A DNA stretch of 64,000 nt from Epithemia pelagica (GCA_946965045.2 OX337232.1:1798001-1862000), one strand, 5' to 3'. Shown: positions 32,916-44,600, counted from the stretch's first letter. A program made the numbers and translations. Notes: generated by a model from the sequence alone, not told the origin.

Positions 32916-34259
32916 TCAAGATTTTGTATACGTGTTGAGACCGGTTTTAGGGTCCAGGTTGGTGACAGCATCTGCTGAAACGGCAGACGCCGGTGACGAT
33001 GGTACCAATACCTGTGGCCCTGGCCCAGCTTTGGTAACGTAGACATACTGGACTTTGCCTGGATCCGGTGTCCCTTCGTACGATTCCGGCATGGTATCTA
33101 CACAGTGCTTGAGCAAGCTTGCATCGGCTAATGGAGACGAGGTTGCCTCGGGTGCCAAAATGCTGCTGTCACCCGAACGAATGTACGGCTTGGCGGAGGG
33201 AGACGAGGGCTCCGAGGGTGGCGCTGGAAAGAAATGAGATACCAACTGCACAATTTCCGTCAAGTATGGTTCAGTGGTATACAAGACGGCATTGGGACCG
33301 GCATCAAAGGTATAGGCCACGCGCAAGGCTCCATGAAAGTCATTGTAGGCAGTAATGAGTCGAATAATGTCCCGACTGGTGTCGTTCAAATAGAAAATCG
33401 GTGGAAAGGTATCCAAGCAGGTGGAATGAAATTGATTGGAATCTTTCATGGTCAAACAGGCAAAGGTTTCAAAGTCTCGATTGATCCAGGCTTGTTCCAT
33501 TTCTTCCATTCGACGAGGAACGACATGTTCGGAACGGTATTTCAAAAAGGGACTGGTTTTCACCGACGTTTGCATACCGGCCGTGGAACTGGTATGCTTT
33601 TTCTGCGCCGACACAACGAGAATCACGGCCCGCAATTCCGGCCAATGGTTTTCGGCATTGGGTCCAACAGGTTCGGCAAGACTATCTTTCCAATCATTGA
33701 CGGCTGTCCCGGCACGCCATGCCACAAAACCACCAAACAAGGACCGACACGAACTTCCCGATCCTTGTCTCGCAATGGTGGTCAACTCACCCGGAAAGCT
33801 CTCCTTGGCTTGGTACAATTCGGTCAAGGCGGCTACCAAGGCAGCATATCCGGCGGCAGAAGAGGCCAATCCTGCAGCTGTAGGGAAGGTATTGTAGGAA
33901 GAGACATGGACCTTCCATTCTTGCCACTCGGCGACCGTGACCAAGACTTGACTTCCGTCCTTCTTTTCGGTCGCCAAACGCTTGACGCCGTCGATACAGG
34001 CACGAAATCGTTTGTGCGTGTTAGCACCTTCATCTTCTTCTCCATTCAGCCACAGCCGATCTTGGGTGAACAAAGGGCTGGCAGCAACCGTAGTGACGGC
34101 ACGAAGATCAGTCTGATCCAACGTGACGGACAGAGACGCATTGGTAGGCGTATTGAATTCCACCGATGCCTTGCCCCAATATTTGATGACGGCAATGTTG
34201 GTCGGCGCCGTCACCGTCGCCATGAACATTTTCGGAGCTTCTTTGTCCTCGGTTGCCAT
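32916..34259 (-). CDS. MVD: Mevalonate diphosphate decarboxylase
   Basis: Catalyses ATP-dependent decarboxylation of mevalonate 5-diphosphate to isopentenyl diphosphate, the last step of the mevalonate pathway. Single exon, 447 codons from the ATG at 34259. The N-terminal APTNIAVIKYWGK, the SLSVTLDQTDLRA stretch and the GHMP-kinase phosphate loop NTFPTAAGLASSAAGYAAL are all clear, as are GSGSSCRSLFGGFV and the TFDAGPNAVLY stretch. There is no obvious N-terminal targeting sequence, in keeping with a cytosolic enzyme. A Ser/Pro-rich insert lies near the C-terminus. The gene converges on the ABC transporter and is head-to-head with the serine hydrolase (375 bp apart). Confidence 0.96.
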   Translation of the reverse strand: MATEDKEAPKMFMATVTAPTNIAVIKYWGKASVEFNTPTNASLSVTLDQTDLRAVTTVAASPLFTQDRLWLNGEEDEGANTHKRFRACIDGVKRLATEKKDGSQVLVTVAEWQEWKVHVSSYNTFPTAAGLASSAAGYAALVAALTELYQAKESFPGELTTIARQGSGSSCRSLFGGFVAWRAGTAVNDWKDSLAEPVGPNAENHWPELRAVILVVSAQKKHTSSTAGMQTSVKTSPFLKYRSEHVVPRRMEEMEQAWINRDFETFACLTMKDSNQFHSTCLDTFPPIFYLNDTSRDIIRLITAYNDFHGALRVAYTFDAGPNAVLYTTEPYLTEIVQLVSHFFPAPPSEPSSPSAKPYIRSGDSSILAPEATSSPLADASLLKHCVDTMPESYEGTPDPGKVQYVYVTKAGPGPQVLVPSSPASAVSADAVTNLDPKTGLNTYTKS

Positions 34260-34634
34260 ACTTCTCTCTTTGTTTGAGTCAACGAAAAACAATTATCCGA
34301 TCTATAATAACCAACACAATAGAGACTTGTAACTTGTAAGGTTATGATCTTGGATGAAATGAGGAATGAGGAGGTGACGTATCCAATCTCGAGCGGTATC
34401 ATCATATTCATGGATCGGAAAATGGATAGCAAGAACTATTCAGCGTCATTGGTAAAATGTAATGAGCAAGATGAGGTGTGAATCTCATCATTGTGTGATC
34501 CGACGACGGTCCCCCGGCGTGTTGTCCCTTCGCCATGAATTAGGGGGAGGCTCCCACCGCCCCCGAAACCAAACGGATCGAAAGGATTTTTGTTCATCAC
34601 CCTATGTCAGGCGCCAGATCGAAGGAAGACTCTC
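34260..34634. promoter_or_regulatory. Bidirectional promoter region, MVD and serine hydrolase
   Basis: About 375 bp between divergent ATGs, with no gene seen. A GC-rich patch (about 34505-34570) lies near the hydrolase start. Confidence 0.45.
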
Positions 34635-35552
34635 ATGATCCATGTAAATGTACTTGCGCTCACGTTCTTGCTTCTCTTTTCGTTGGATGCTGGTGCGCTT
34701 TCGAAAGTAAATGCCCTTGCATCCCCGCGTATTGGCGTTTGTGGTCGAATTGGTGCATCATCCTCATCAACAACAAGATCCTGTTGTATGATCCATCGTG
34801 CTCCGGTGTCACACCGCTCAGTGGTTCCCATTCACCGTGCAGCCGCAACATTGTGTCATCGGAAGACTCAACTGGTAATGCAAAAGATGGCATCCTCATC
34901 TAAGAGCGAAACAGACGGTCCAACGAGCAATCGTATCGTGCGTATATTGGCTCTGCATGGGAGTGAAGGGAATGCGGAACGGTTTCTCAGCGTATTAGAG
35001 CCTTGGAAGGAAATGGCCATGCAACAGCAAAATCTGGAGTTACAAATCTCTGCTCTTACAGCACCGGTAGCCAAGGGAAGAGGCTATGCCTGGTGGTCCA
35101 TGCCACCTGGAGTCCGATCGTCCAATGCGGAAACCTACGAATCCTTTTCCGACAGTTGTAAATTGGTCCAAGAGCAACTGGGTCAAGCAGAACAGCCGTA
35201 CGACTTGATTGTAGGATTCTCGCAAGGAGCCATTTTGGCCACGGCACTCTTGGCATTGGATAAGATTCCCCATCCCTCCATGGGATATGTTCTCGTGGGT
35301 GGAGCCTGGCCCAATCCCTTTACCCGTGAAATGGAGTCGTTATCCTTCTCCTCGACTGTACCTCGTGTCTTGATTGTCACGGGCAATGGGGATGAAATAA
35401 ATCCACCCCAACAAAGCTTGCGGGTCCAAGATGCCTTGCAAAAGGGCGGATGTCGGGTGACAACTATACAATTTGACGGCGGCCATGTGGTACCAACGAA
35501 ACAAGATGATACAATGGTCCAGATACTAGATTGGATCGCCAAAGGAATCTGA
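34635..35552 (+). CDS. FSH1-type serine hydrolase with signal/transit peptide
   Basis: Single exon, 305 codons from the ATG at 34635. The N-terminus (MIHVNVLALTFLLLFSLDAG) is a signal peptide, followed by about 65 Ser/Arg-rich residues before the catalytic domain. That layout would suit routing through the ER to the secretory pathway or a diatom plastid, although no clear F at a cleavage site is seen. The alpha/beta-hydrolase core has ILALHGSEGNAERF, the nucleophile elbow GFSQGA, an Asp in VTGNGDEINPP and the catalytic His in FDGGHVVP. The motifs fit the FSH1/ovarian-tumour-suppressor-2 family. The substrate is unknown. Confidence 0.88.
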   Translation: MIHVNVLALTFLLLFSLDAGALSKVNALASPRIGVCGRIGASSSSTTRSCCMIHRAPVSHRSVVPIHRAAATLCHRKTQLVMQKMASSSKSETDGPTSNRIVRILALHGSEGNAERFLSVLEPWKEMAMQQQNLELQISALTAPVAKGRGYAWWSMPPGVRSSNAETYESFSDSCKLVQEQLGQAEQPYDLIVGFSQGAILATALLALDKIPHPSMGYVLVGGAWPNPFTREMESLSFSSTVPRVLIVTGNGDEINPPQQSLRVQDALQKGGCRVTTIQFDGGHVVPTKQDDTMVQILDWIAKGI

Positions 35553-35744
35553 TTCAGAGACAAACCAAGAAGGATGAAAAGGTCGCCGGTTCGAACAATG
35601 ACATCCATTGTTGAACTGGGACAAAAAATCGATCGGTGTGGAAGCAGAGTCTACCAAATCGGAATCAAGGAGAACAACCTTCCAGCGACCTGTTGCGAAG
35701 GATAAAGGAATGAGACACCATAGCTTGTCGAACCCTGTTCTATT

Positions 35745-36307
35745 TTACTTTTTGAGTTGTGATAAGATGCGTTGTTGCATAGGCTTGAGAAGGGATATGT
35801 GGTTATCGACCGTTTTGGATATACAAGCAACCAATGCATCTTCCACTTGTTGCATCTTTCGTGCATTGTTTTCGTCCCCTGGTTTCATCATATCTCTTGC
35901 CTTGTCTTGACACTCCTGCATGGAACGATTGAGTCGATTTTGAAATTGGTTCACCTCCTAAAAAATGGAAAAACGCATGGACCAAAGAAAGTACGAAGGG
36001 AAGGAATCGTGTAAGTACCCAAGGATGGGCAAATGGGAAGAGCACGCTTTCCTTGCGATCCTCTTACGTTTTGCATAACATTGTTCGCTTGTTGATGTGG
36101 AAGGTGACAGGTTCGCGCACAATGATCCAAGGTTTCCGAAGATCCTGCCGAACCGGCCTTGTCGTAACAGGACACGACACAGGCATAGGCCGATCGGGCA
36201 ACCTTTCGAACATGGTTCTTTTCAATGTCGTCTAATACGCTTCGAGCTGCATCTTCCAATTTCGCGTTGAGCTGCTGCGCCTTGGCTTGGGCCGTGGAAC
36301 TCGCCAT
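35745..36307 (-). CDS. FAM136A-like (DUF842) protein
   Basis: Two exons, 36307-36068 and 35957-35745, joined in phase 0 across a GTAAGA...TTAG intron of 110 nt, give 150 residues. Paired cysteines (CVVSCYDK, then CARTCH, with QECQDKARD later) form the twin CX3C pattern of the FAM136A family, small helical proteins placed in the mitochondrial intermembrane space. The start MASSTAQAKAQQL has a good context. It converges with the hydrolase (190 bp apart) and is head-to-head with the RABL6-like gene (281 bp apart). Length matches the usual ~140 residues. Confidence 0.9.
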
Positions 36308-36588
36308 GTTCGATACAGAAAGAAACGATGAGGCAGAAAGGATTCTAATGGAAAAAAGGTATTACACGTCGGTTGAAGATCTTGTGTTTTGTTTGGGGGG
36401 GATCCGATTTCCGATTGTGGGGCCGCGCGGGTTTGGAGTTTGGAGGGTTGTCGGAGTCGGAAGGACGGCAAGACGATCACATGAAAACCCCGAAATGAAG
36501 ACACCCCCAAACCTCTTTCGTCGAGGGGGGGGGGACGACGCAATGCAATGATGAAGGGGCCCGAAAATCAACAGAGGGGCAAAAACTC

Positions 36589-39051
36589 ATGACAATGGGA
36601 ACCACCGAGTCCTTGTTCTTGGAGACAACACCATCACACGAAGAAGACGGCGACGGATCGACTTCGGGTCAGACTCATGAATCTTATCCGCAGTGGAATG
36701 CTGTTGAAGTTGGTACAGGTGGCGCATCAGGAGTGCCGTCGATACCACTCAGCCACGTCGTTCGTGAGGAGGGACCACCCAGAAGTGGACCTGTCGTCAA
36801 TGGTGGCTCGAAACGACCTGGAAAACCACAAAGGAGAGGAAATGATAGAGGATTAAGGCCGTTACAGCTAGACGGAGCGTTGGTGGGTCTACGAGGATCC
36901 GGGAAACGTACGCTCTTGCAACGTTTGGATGGTCAAGACCCCTTTTTGGAACCAGCCAATGGTTCACATGGACACACCACCACAAACCAACATAATAACG
37001 TCAAATCATTCTCTGTCGCTCAGGCAAAAGGGGAAGTACTGGTTAATCAAGTGATTGTCCCATACCAACCTCCAGGGAAGGTATGGGATCGAGTGCGATT
37101 GCGAGTTCTGTCGTCCGAACACTTGATACGTTCCAAGGATATAGATCCTGAGGGTGCCGAAACAGCCACCTCCTTGGACTTTTTAGTTATTCTGTTGCAT
37201 CCTCGCACAAAACGAGAACGACTAAAATCATTTTTGACAAAAACACTGCAAAGATACCTGGATCGACAAGGCTATTCGAATGCATCCAGACGCACATCAA
37301 GTGACCATGAGAGGTCGACGACTCTTCCACCTCGACCAATTTCTCTTTGTCTCTTGCTCAACTTTCGAGATCTGGTGAACCCATCAGACGCTTCACAGTC
37401 TTCCATACAAGAATCAGATATCACATCGACCACAATGGAAATCTTGCAGCAGCAATCCACCTTGGACCCTAGCAAACTGGTATTGCAGTTTGGCGTAACG
37501 TCCTTGAAAAATTGCTATGGATTGGATGTTCTTCACAACTTTATCTATCAAAGCTATCTTTTGCGGAAGCAATGGGATCTCCAGCAACAGCTTTCTGAGA
37601 TTGAACAGGTTCACTCACATTCTAAACGAGTCCAATCCACAGAATCTTATAATCAATTTTTGACCCGTATCTTTGGGAAGCATGACCAACCCACTGTGGA
37701 TCGTAAAAGCCATGATTCAGACAAAAATGAAGCTTACATGGACAGTGCGCAAAACGACACGCGACGACAATCTCAGACAAACGGTTCCTCAACAACCATT
37801 GCTCCTGTTTCTCATGCGCCACAACAACAAAGCACCCAGCGCCCCGGACACTTTTCTACGCCCTCTGCGTCGTCCACGATACCGGTCATCTCCGTTGCCT
37901 TGGAGGACTTTTTGGCGTCTTCAGACGATGAAGAGGACAAGAAAAACACACCTCCACACAACCGTGACCAAGGAAAAGGTCCAATACATCCAGAGAGTGA
38001 CAGTGATGACGACGAAGAGTTTTTTGTGAGTGGCGATGGAAACAACACCGTGATAAAGGATGAAAAGAAGAAAGATTCATCATCTCCAAGGGGGCATTCC
38101 AGTGATGCGGAGAGTGTCCAAAGGGTTGGTGGAGCTAAGGAGTCTGTATCGAAAACCACAAAGGTCGATGATGATCACTCTAGCGTTGCTGAAACTTCCA
38201 CGATAAACAAGAGCCCTTTGATTATTGATGAGGAAAAAGGTTCCACCAGCACAAGCAGTCAGCAAATCTCGAAAGGCGAGCAAGTTTTCAACAATGGGGG
38301 TGACGGTAAGGAATCAGGGGATGTGTCCTTGAATCGGCCGGAAAAAGAAAGCACAAACGACGAAAAAGTGCAATTAGAGGTATCGCGTGTTGAAACCTTG
38401 ACTGCTACGGATTCGATTGCCGCCGCTGCTTCCGAGTCGACTGTTGTAGCGGTAGAGAGCGATGAAGGAGACAATCACTCTGAATTGAGACCAACAGATG
38501 TGAATCAGGAACCCGATGAAGCTGGACAATCGGTTGTTAAGCATGAAAGCACACCGGATGAATCATCCACTAAAGGCGAGTCGACGTTGACAAAGGCTGT
38601 CGCGGTGACTCCCGAACCCGTAACTGACCAGTCAGGTAATAGTTCATTCCTAGAGAAGGAAAAACTGCCAATTACAAAACGTGACACCAACCCGCTTGAT
38701 GACGAGGACAGCGATGACGAGGAGTTCTTCATTGGAGGTTTAAACCAGGAAACGGCTGCATCGACGAACCAAGCGTCTCAATCTGTGACATACAGTGCCG
38801 CTCCTCCTCCTGACAACAAAAGGAATGAACCTGAGAAAACAACTACCACCAATAACTTGGGATTGAGCTCGGCTGCTCTCGCGGCAATCGCAAACGCCCA
38901 GAGGGAGGCTGAAATGATGCTATCTACATCTGAGCCTACGAAAGCCAAGAAAAAGACAGAGAAGAAGAAGAAAAAATCAAAGGAAATGAAAAAGACCAGA
39001 AAGAAATCCTCTTCTGCCAACGAGGGTACCGTGACAGCAGAAACCGATTGA
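36589..39051 (+). CDS. RABL6-like GTPase-domain protein with long acidic tail
   Basis: Single exon, 820 codons from the ATG at 36589. After ~90 low-complexity residues comes a P-loop, LVGLRGSGKRTLLQRL, then a Ras-like fold with DFLVILLHP, LLLNFRDLVN (resembling the NYRDM stretch of human RABL6) and NCYGLDVLHNFIYQSYLLRK, which aligns with the LKYLHKFF region of that family. The G-domain is degenerate: no canonical NKxD is visible. The C-terminal ~450 residues are disordered, acidic and Ser/Thr-rich. They contain two copies of an SDDEEFF motif and a Lys-rich segment near the end (KAKKKTEKKKKKSK), also typical of RABL6. Membership is by motif order; function here is unknown. Confidence 0.75.
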   Translation: MTMGTTESLFLETTPSHEEDGDGSTSGQTHESYPQWNAVEVGTGGASGVPSIPLSHVVREEGPPRSGPVVNGGSKRPGKPQRRGNDRGLRPLQLDGALVGLRGSGKRTLLQRLDGQDPFLEPANGSHGHTTTNQHNNVKSFSVAQAKGEVLVNQVIVPYQPPGKVWDRVRLRVLSSEHLIRSKDIDPEGAETATSLDFLVILLHPRTKRERLKSFLTKTLQRYLDRQGYSNASRRTSSDHERSTTLPPRPISLCLLLNFRDLVNPSDASQSSIQESDITSTTMEILQQQSTLDPSKLVLQFGVTSLKNCYGLDVLHNFIYQSYLLRKQWDLQQQLSEIEQVHSHSKRVQSTESYNQFLTRIFGKHDQPTVDRKSHDSDKNEAYMDSAQNDTRRQSQTNGSSTTIAPVSHAPQQQSTQRPGHFSTPSASSTIPVISVALEDFLASSDDEEDKKNTPPHNRDQGKGPIHPESDSDDDEEFFVSGDGNNTVIKDEKKKDSSSPRGHSSDAESVQRVGGAKESVSKTTKVDDDHSSVAETSTINKSPLIIDEEKGSTSTSSQQISKGEQVFNNGGDGKESGDVSLNRPEKESTNDEKVQLEVSRVETLTATDSIAAAASESTVVAVESDEGDNHSELRPTDVNQEPDEAGQSVVKHESTPDESSTKGESTLTKAVAVTPEPVTDQSGNSSFLEKEKLPITKRDTNPLDDEDSDDEEFFIGGLNQETAASTNQASQSVTYSAAPPPDNKRNEPEKTTTTNNLGLSSAALAAIANAQREAEMMLSTSEPTKAKKKTEKKKKKSKEMKKTRKKSSSANEGTVTAETD

Positions 39052-39289
39052 GCATCACAGTGTTCATTCATCAAAGATGACCTGTGTTTAGTGTCCATGG
39101 GAAGCTTGTGTGGTTCTTAGTCGATCCGAGGGTATTGCTCCAATACCATTTTGCTTGCATGGAGTGATGTCTCTGTCTATCAAGCCTCCCATATCATATG
39201 CTTATCAACTCTTGGTCCTTCACGTTGATGTATATAGTAACTTAGTGACTTGGTTTCGGGCAAGGGTATTAAAAGTTTACTCTATCAAA

Positions 39290-40642
<1,353 letters not shown>

Positions 40643-41305
40643 ATGATTGAGCCGAATGCGACCCTGTATGTCAAAAATATCGACTGGAAGGTCAAGAAGC
40701 CGCTTCTGAAACGAGCGCTGTATGCGCTGTTTTCAAGACATGGGAAAGTGTTGGAGGTGATTGTCCTTCGTCGTGATGGGTTGCGAGGACAGGCTTGGGT
40801 GATAATGGAAGATGTCCAAGCGGCCACAGCCGCTCTTCAAGCGGAGAATGGGTTTACATTTTTTGAAAAGGATCTTGTGATTGAATATGCTCGGGAAAAG
40901 TCTGATCGGATAGCAAGACTAGATAAGACATATGTGCCAAAGGCAAAACGACGAAAGGTTGCCAAGGACGGTGCAGATGCCGAACACACAGAGGCAGACG
41001 ACAAAGGTGATGGCAGAACTGAAGAAGATGGGGACGCCTCTGAGCCGACACAACAACCGAAAGCACCACAAGAGCCACCCTCCAAGTATTTGCTTGCTCA
41101 AAACCTTCCCGAAGCTTGCAATGAAATGATGCTCGGAATGTTGTTTCGACAATACACTGGGTTCAAGGAAGTTCGGATGCCACGTCAGGGCCTGGCCTTC
41201 ATTGAATTTGAGGATGAGCCGCATGCAACGCTGGCCTTGAAAGGGTTGAACGGTTTCAAACTTTCGCAAACAGAAGCATTGGAGTTGACATATGGGAAAG
41301 CATAG
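40643..41305 (+). CDS. U1A/U2B''-like spliceosomal RRM protein
   Basis: Binds U1 or U2 snRNA stem-loops in the spliceosome. 220 codons from the ATG at 40643 (MIEPNATLYVKNIDWKVKKP), which matches the family start; an in-frame ATG at 40313 would add 110 unrelated residues. Two RRMs: the first with RNP2 ATLYVKNID and RNP1 RGQAWVIM, followed by the EYAREKSDRIA segment; a charged linker with a basic patch (KAKRRKV); the second with KYLLAQNLPEACNEMMLGML and a terminal LALKGLNGFK. Two RRMs with these landmarks are diagnostic of the U1A/U2B''/SNF family. Which of the two cannot be decided by eye. Confidence 0.92.
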   Translation: MIEPNATLYVKNIDWKVKKPLLKRALYALFSRHGKVLEVIVLRRDGLRGQAWVIMEDVQAATAALQAENGFTFFEKDLVIEYAREKSDRIARLDKTYVPKAKRRKVAKDGADAEHTEADDKGDGRTEEDGDASEPTQQPKAPQEPPSKYLLAQNLPEACNEMMLGMLFRQYTGFKEVRMPRQGLAFIEFEDEPHATLALKGLNGFKLSQTEALELTYGKA

Positions 41306-41715
41306 GTTACAGTGCGTGTCTTTGATAAGCTGAAGTGGATGGAGTTGGAAGAAAGATCTGGGGATCTGTGCACTTGAAACAGAATCTTTAGTAATGCCTG
41401 TTTATTCGCTTTGCTTTGACTCATTTGAATGATGCCAGCCAAACTCCGTAACATAAACTCCATGACGTAATTAGCTGACGAGACTAATGGAAGGCGCATG
41501 CACATTCCATTCAAATGGAAAGCCCATGATTTCTTTGGTGGAAGGCTCAAACTCCGCAGCATAAACACCATGACATAATTAGCCGATGAGACCAATAGAA
41601 GGGGCATGCACATTCCATTCAAATGGAAAGCCCATGATATCCTTGGTGGTAGTGCCGTTTCTCTTCACTGGATTTTTCTTCCTGCCACAAGTCGTACCCG
41701 TCCCAAAGACGCCAG
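41306..41715. other. Convergent spacer with tandem repeat
   Basis: About 410 bp between the RRM and P450 stop codons, mostly filled by the two-copy 108-bp repeat listed separately. Confidence 0.5.
41441..41656 (+). repeat. Two-copy 108-bp tandem repeat
   Basis: AAACTCCG starts at 41441 and again at 41549. The copies share CATGCACATTCCATTCAAAT and GGAAAGCCCATGAT with scattered substitutions. They lie in the 3' region between two convergent genes. Confidence 0.88.
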
Positions 41716-43335
41716 TCAATGGGGGAGCTTTCTTTCTTCGAGGACGAGTCGAATCTGATGCAACGACCTCTGCTGCGATTGATCAAAATCGAAGAAGAGC
41801 TGGAAACTCTCGATCACATATGCAATACAGGTGATGACTTCCAATTCAGCAAAGTCTTTCCCAGGACACATTCGAGCTCCATGTCCAAAGGCCATGTGTA
41901 CTCCGGATCTTATGGAGGGGAACTCGAGAGATTCCGAATCCTTTGTTTGCACCAACCAGCGTTGGGGACAAAACTGGCTAGGATCTTCTCCATTCGGACC
42001 CAGAGGAATGTCGGCTGGTGGATGTGTTGGGTGAGTATTTGCATATTGTGTGAGCAAAATTATCTCCGTTCCTTGTGGTATAAAGACCTTTTCATTCGAC
42101 TCACTCTGTCCAAATGAAAGATCTTCTGCAGCAGCAAGAAAAATGGTTGGGAGGGGCCCAAAGCACCGCGCCAGCTCCATGACAAATGATCTCGTTCTCG
42201 GAAGACACACCATCATGTCCTCCATGGATGCAGTGCCTACACTTCCACGGGGCAGCCGGGCGAGCTCCTCGACCAAGCTTTCTTGCAATTCCAGGTCTGA
42301 CGCAAGCTGCCAAAAGGCAGTCACCAAAAGTGTGCCAACAGAATCACTACCTCCGATAAAAAGGGTGAGAAGTTGACCGACAAGTCTATTTTGGGGCATG
42401 ATGTCCTCCGAATCATGGTTGAGTGCTAGAAGCTTTGAGAGAAATGTTCTCGATCGATCGTTGTCACTGGTGGGATCAATGTCCTTGATCGACTGTTCAT
42501 GTTCTGAGATGATCTTGTCCAGTTCACGAATCAGTCGATTCTTGATCCATCCACCACCATCAAGGTAAGGCCCGATAAGAGGTATTTCCCAATACGCAAA
42601 AGGAGAAAACATACGAGTCATCGCCAAGTCAAGAATTGCCATCACGTCTTTACTCGTCTTGTCGGACAGAGTTTCTAGTGAGTTTGAATCTTTACCATAC
42701 ACTGCCAGCGACAGAATATCAAGTGACACTGAGTGTAGATCGTTGTGAATGAGCACTCCATTTGTAGAGGAGGGTTCAATACCTGAAGGACACGAACTAC
42801 GCCATTTCTCGACAAGTCGACGGCATACAATCTTCATACATTCGTGGTAAGAAGAACGAATATTCATCCGATTGAGAGCCGGCCCAACAAGTCGTCGATC
42901 AATTGACCATTGCTTTCCTTCAGCAGCAAAAAGTCCCAGGGCACCAATTCCGTTGGCGACAGACTTTGCTTTGTTGCTTCTGACCAGTTTGAAAGGACGA
43001 TGATTCGACATGAGGTCCAAGATACGATCCTGCCGACAAACAACGATGAATCTCGTCCCCATCAGACTGAATTCATAAGCTCCATGTTCGTCGCCATACT
43101 GGTCTGCCCAATCAGAGAGTTGTTCATAAAGACGAGACAAGCCACCGATTTGCCACACGTTTCCAAACCATGGGATGCTTCCAGGAACCTTCGCCCATGA
43201 AGAAGATGCGAACTTCGCGCTTCGACATCTCCTTCTCCTTCCACTGCAGTGCAGTAACACGAATGTAGTTGTGACAAGTAAACTCGCGACAGCTAACTCT
43301 CCAACTGTAAGAATAGTGCTCTTGCTGTTGAGCAT
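41716..43335 (-). CDS. Cytochrome P450 monooxygenase
   Basis: Single exon, 539 codons from the ATG at 43335. An N-terminal hydrophobic anchor (VGELAVASLLVTTTFVLLHC) and basic stop-transfer (RRRRCR) suggest ER membrane attachment. Landmarks: WSIDRRLVGPALN in helix C, the I-helix LFIGGSDSVGT, ExxR in MELARCFGP, and the haem-binding FGHGARMCPG with the thiolate Cys near residue 487. In the I-helix the usual AGxDT is GGSDS, so the conserved proton-relay Thr is Ser one position on or the register differs. The family and substrate cannot be named. It lies tandem with, and downstream of, the COPI-associated gene. Confidence 0.93.
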   Translation of the reverse strand: MLNSKSTILTVGELAVASLLVTTTFVLLHCSGRRRRCRSAKFASSSWAKVPGSIPWFGNVWQIGGLSRLYEQLSDWADQYGDEHGAYEFSLMGTRFIVVCRQDRILDLMSNHRPFKLVRSNKAKSVANGIGALGLFAAEGKQWSIDRRLVGPALNRMNIRSSYHECMKIVCRRLVEKWRSSCPSGIEPSSTNGVLIHNDLHSVSLDILSLAVYGKDSNSLETLSDKTSKDVMAILDLAMTRMFSPFAYWEIPLIGPYLDGGGWIKNRLIRELDKIISEHEQSIKDIDPTSDNDRSRTFLSKLLALNHDSEDIMPQNRLVGQLLTLFIGGSDSVGTLLVTAFWQLASDLELQESLVEELARLPRGSVGTASMEDMMVCLPRTRSFVMELARCFGPLPTIFLAAAEDLSFGQSESNEKVFIPQGTEIILLTQYANTHPTHPPADIPLGPNGEDPSQFCPQRWLVQTKDSESLEFPSIRSGVHMAFGHGARMCPGKDFAELEVITCIAYVIESFQLFFDFDQSQQRSLHQIRLVLEERKLPH

Positions 43336-43659
43336 TCTCTCTCCGTTCGGTGGTGTCGATCTTCGTGGATGGCATTGATGCCAAAAAGACGTCCGGTCGC
43401 TCGCACCCGCATTTCAGTCGCACCCAATGGTCGACTAAGGTCTATGGCCTATGGCCTTGGCTTCGATCATCTCAAGAAGAGAGTACCTATTACAACTACT
43501 CCTAAGCTCTACTTCATGAACAATGGCCATAAGAACTGATTAGATCAATTCACTGTACACTAAACACTGAGCATTTTGTTGGTAGATGTTGGTGGGTCGA
43601 CATGAATTGTAGTGAAACAACACAAATGGGTACTCCTTCTCGAAATAGTCCATCAGTTT
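43336..43659. other. Spacer between two minus-strand genes
   Basis: About 320 bp upstream of the P450 and downstream of the COPI-associated gene. It carries one ACTACTCCTAAG word near 43495 and nothing else recognisable. Confidence 0.45.
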
Positions 43660-44600
43660 CTACACTGCCATGGTGTTATCCGCACCCAAGGCACCGGAAG
43701 CCTTCCACCAGTAATAGAGTTCTTCGTATGTGATCTGATCGTCAAAGTTTTTGTCCAAGGCCAAAAATGCCGCAGCAACCTCATTTCGACTCATGTCAAC
43801 CCCAGCATCCCGGATAAAGGCAGTCAATTCTTTCACATCCAAACTACCGTTGTGATTTTTGTCATGTTCAATCCACTTTTCTTTCAGCTGGGTTTCGTTC
43901 TTTATTGAAAATTTCAACAGACGCAAGTCTCGAGCCGCTCTGAATGACCGTATGTTACAATATCACAAACACAAAGGTTTGAGTGACAAACGCGTAAAAT
44001 GAGAAGCAGGCCACATCTATACTTACGCAATTCCCACACCCATAGCAGTGACTCCAACGAAGATCATAAAGCCACCGACAGCCCAGTCCAGCATATTCCA
44101 GTTTGACACTTGCAATGTTCTGTGAACCAGAAAGAAGTGACGATAGGAGAAGTGGAAAATGTGAGATGGAGAGCGATGCAAGGAAACGAGAGAGAGACCT
44201 AGCAAGAAAAGGAAAATACTCACCCAACAAAGAAATACAGTGCACCGCGTCCCCATGTCATTTCCAAGAATTTCGCGTAATATCGAATACCAGAGTTCAA
44301 CCGACGTGAACAAGGACCTGGTGCTTCCAGCAACGTAATGATAATACCAAAAAATACTCCATAGGTTGCAATCACGAACCCACTGTAATTGAACGAGAAG
44401 AACCGATCGAGAATCGCGATTCCGTTGGAGAACACCATTGCCAAACCACCAAGAAACCCAAGCATTCGAAAGGTAAGAGGACCATCCGCTCTGGCTTTCT
44501 TTATCTTGTCCGCGGATTGATTCACAAAAGTGGCCCCACTGACTGCTGCTGCAGCCGCCACCTTTGTATCCAACAAAGCTGTGCTTTCTGCCGTCGTCAT
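43660..44600 (-). CDS. COPI-associated (TVP15-type) membrane protein with two C-terminal EF-hands
   Basis: Three exons, 44600-44224, 44119-44027 and 43939-43660, give 249 residues. The joins are fixed by reading frame: GG|A gives GTLQVSNWNMLDW, and GC|A gives AAARDLRLLKFS. The N-terminal ~45 residues are hydrophilic and Ala-rich. Four hydrophobic segments follow (MLGFLGGLAMVFSNGIAIL; FVIATYGVFFGIIITLLE; GRGALYFFVG; WAVGGFMIFVGVTAMGVGI), fitting the COPI-associated/TVP15 fold of Golgi vesicle proteins. The last exon adds two canonical EF-hand loops, DKNHNGSLDVKE and DKNFDDQITYEE, so calcium binding on the cytosolic side is likely. Introns are 104 and 87 nt. A Golgi role is inferred from the family. 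Confidence 0.83.

Noticed and set aside
33234..34277. A 347-codon plus-strand frame antisense to mevalonate diphosphate decarboxylase
   Set aside because: It lies wholly opposite a conserved enzyme and its residues mirror that codon use; no domain is visible.
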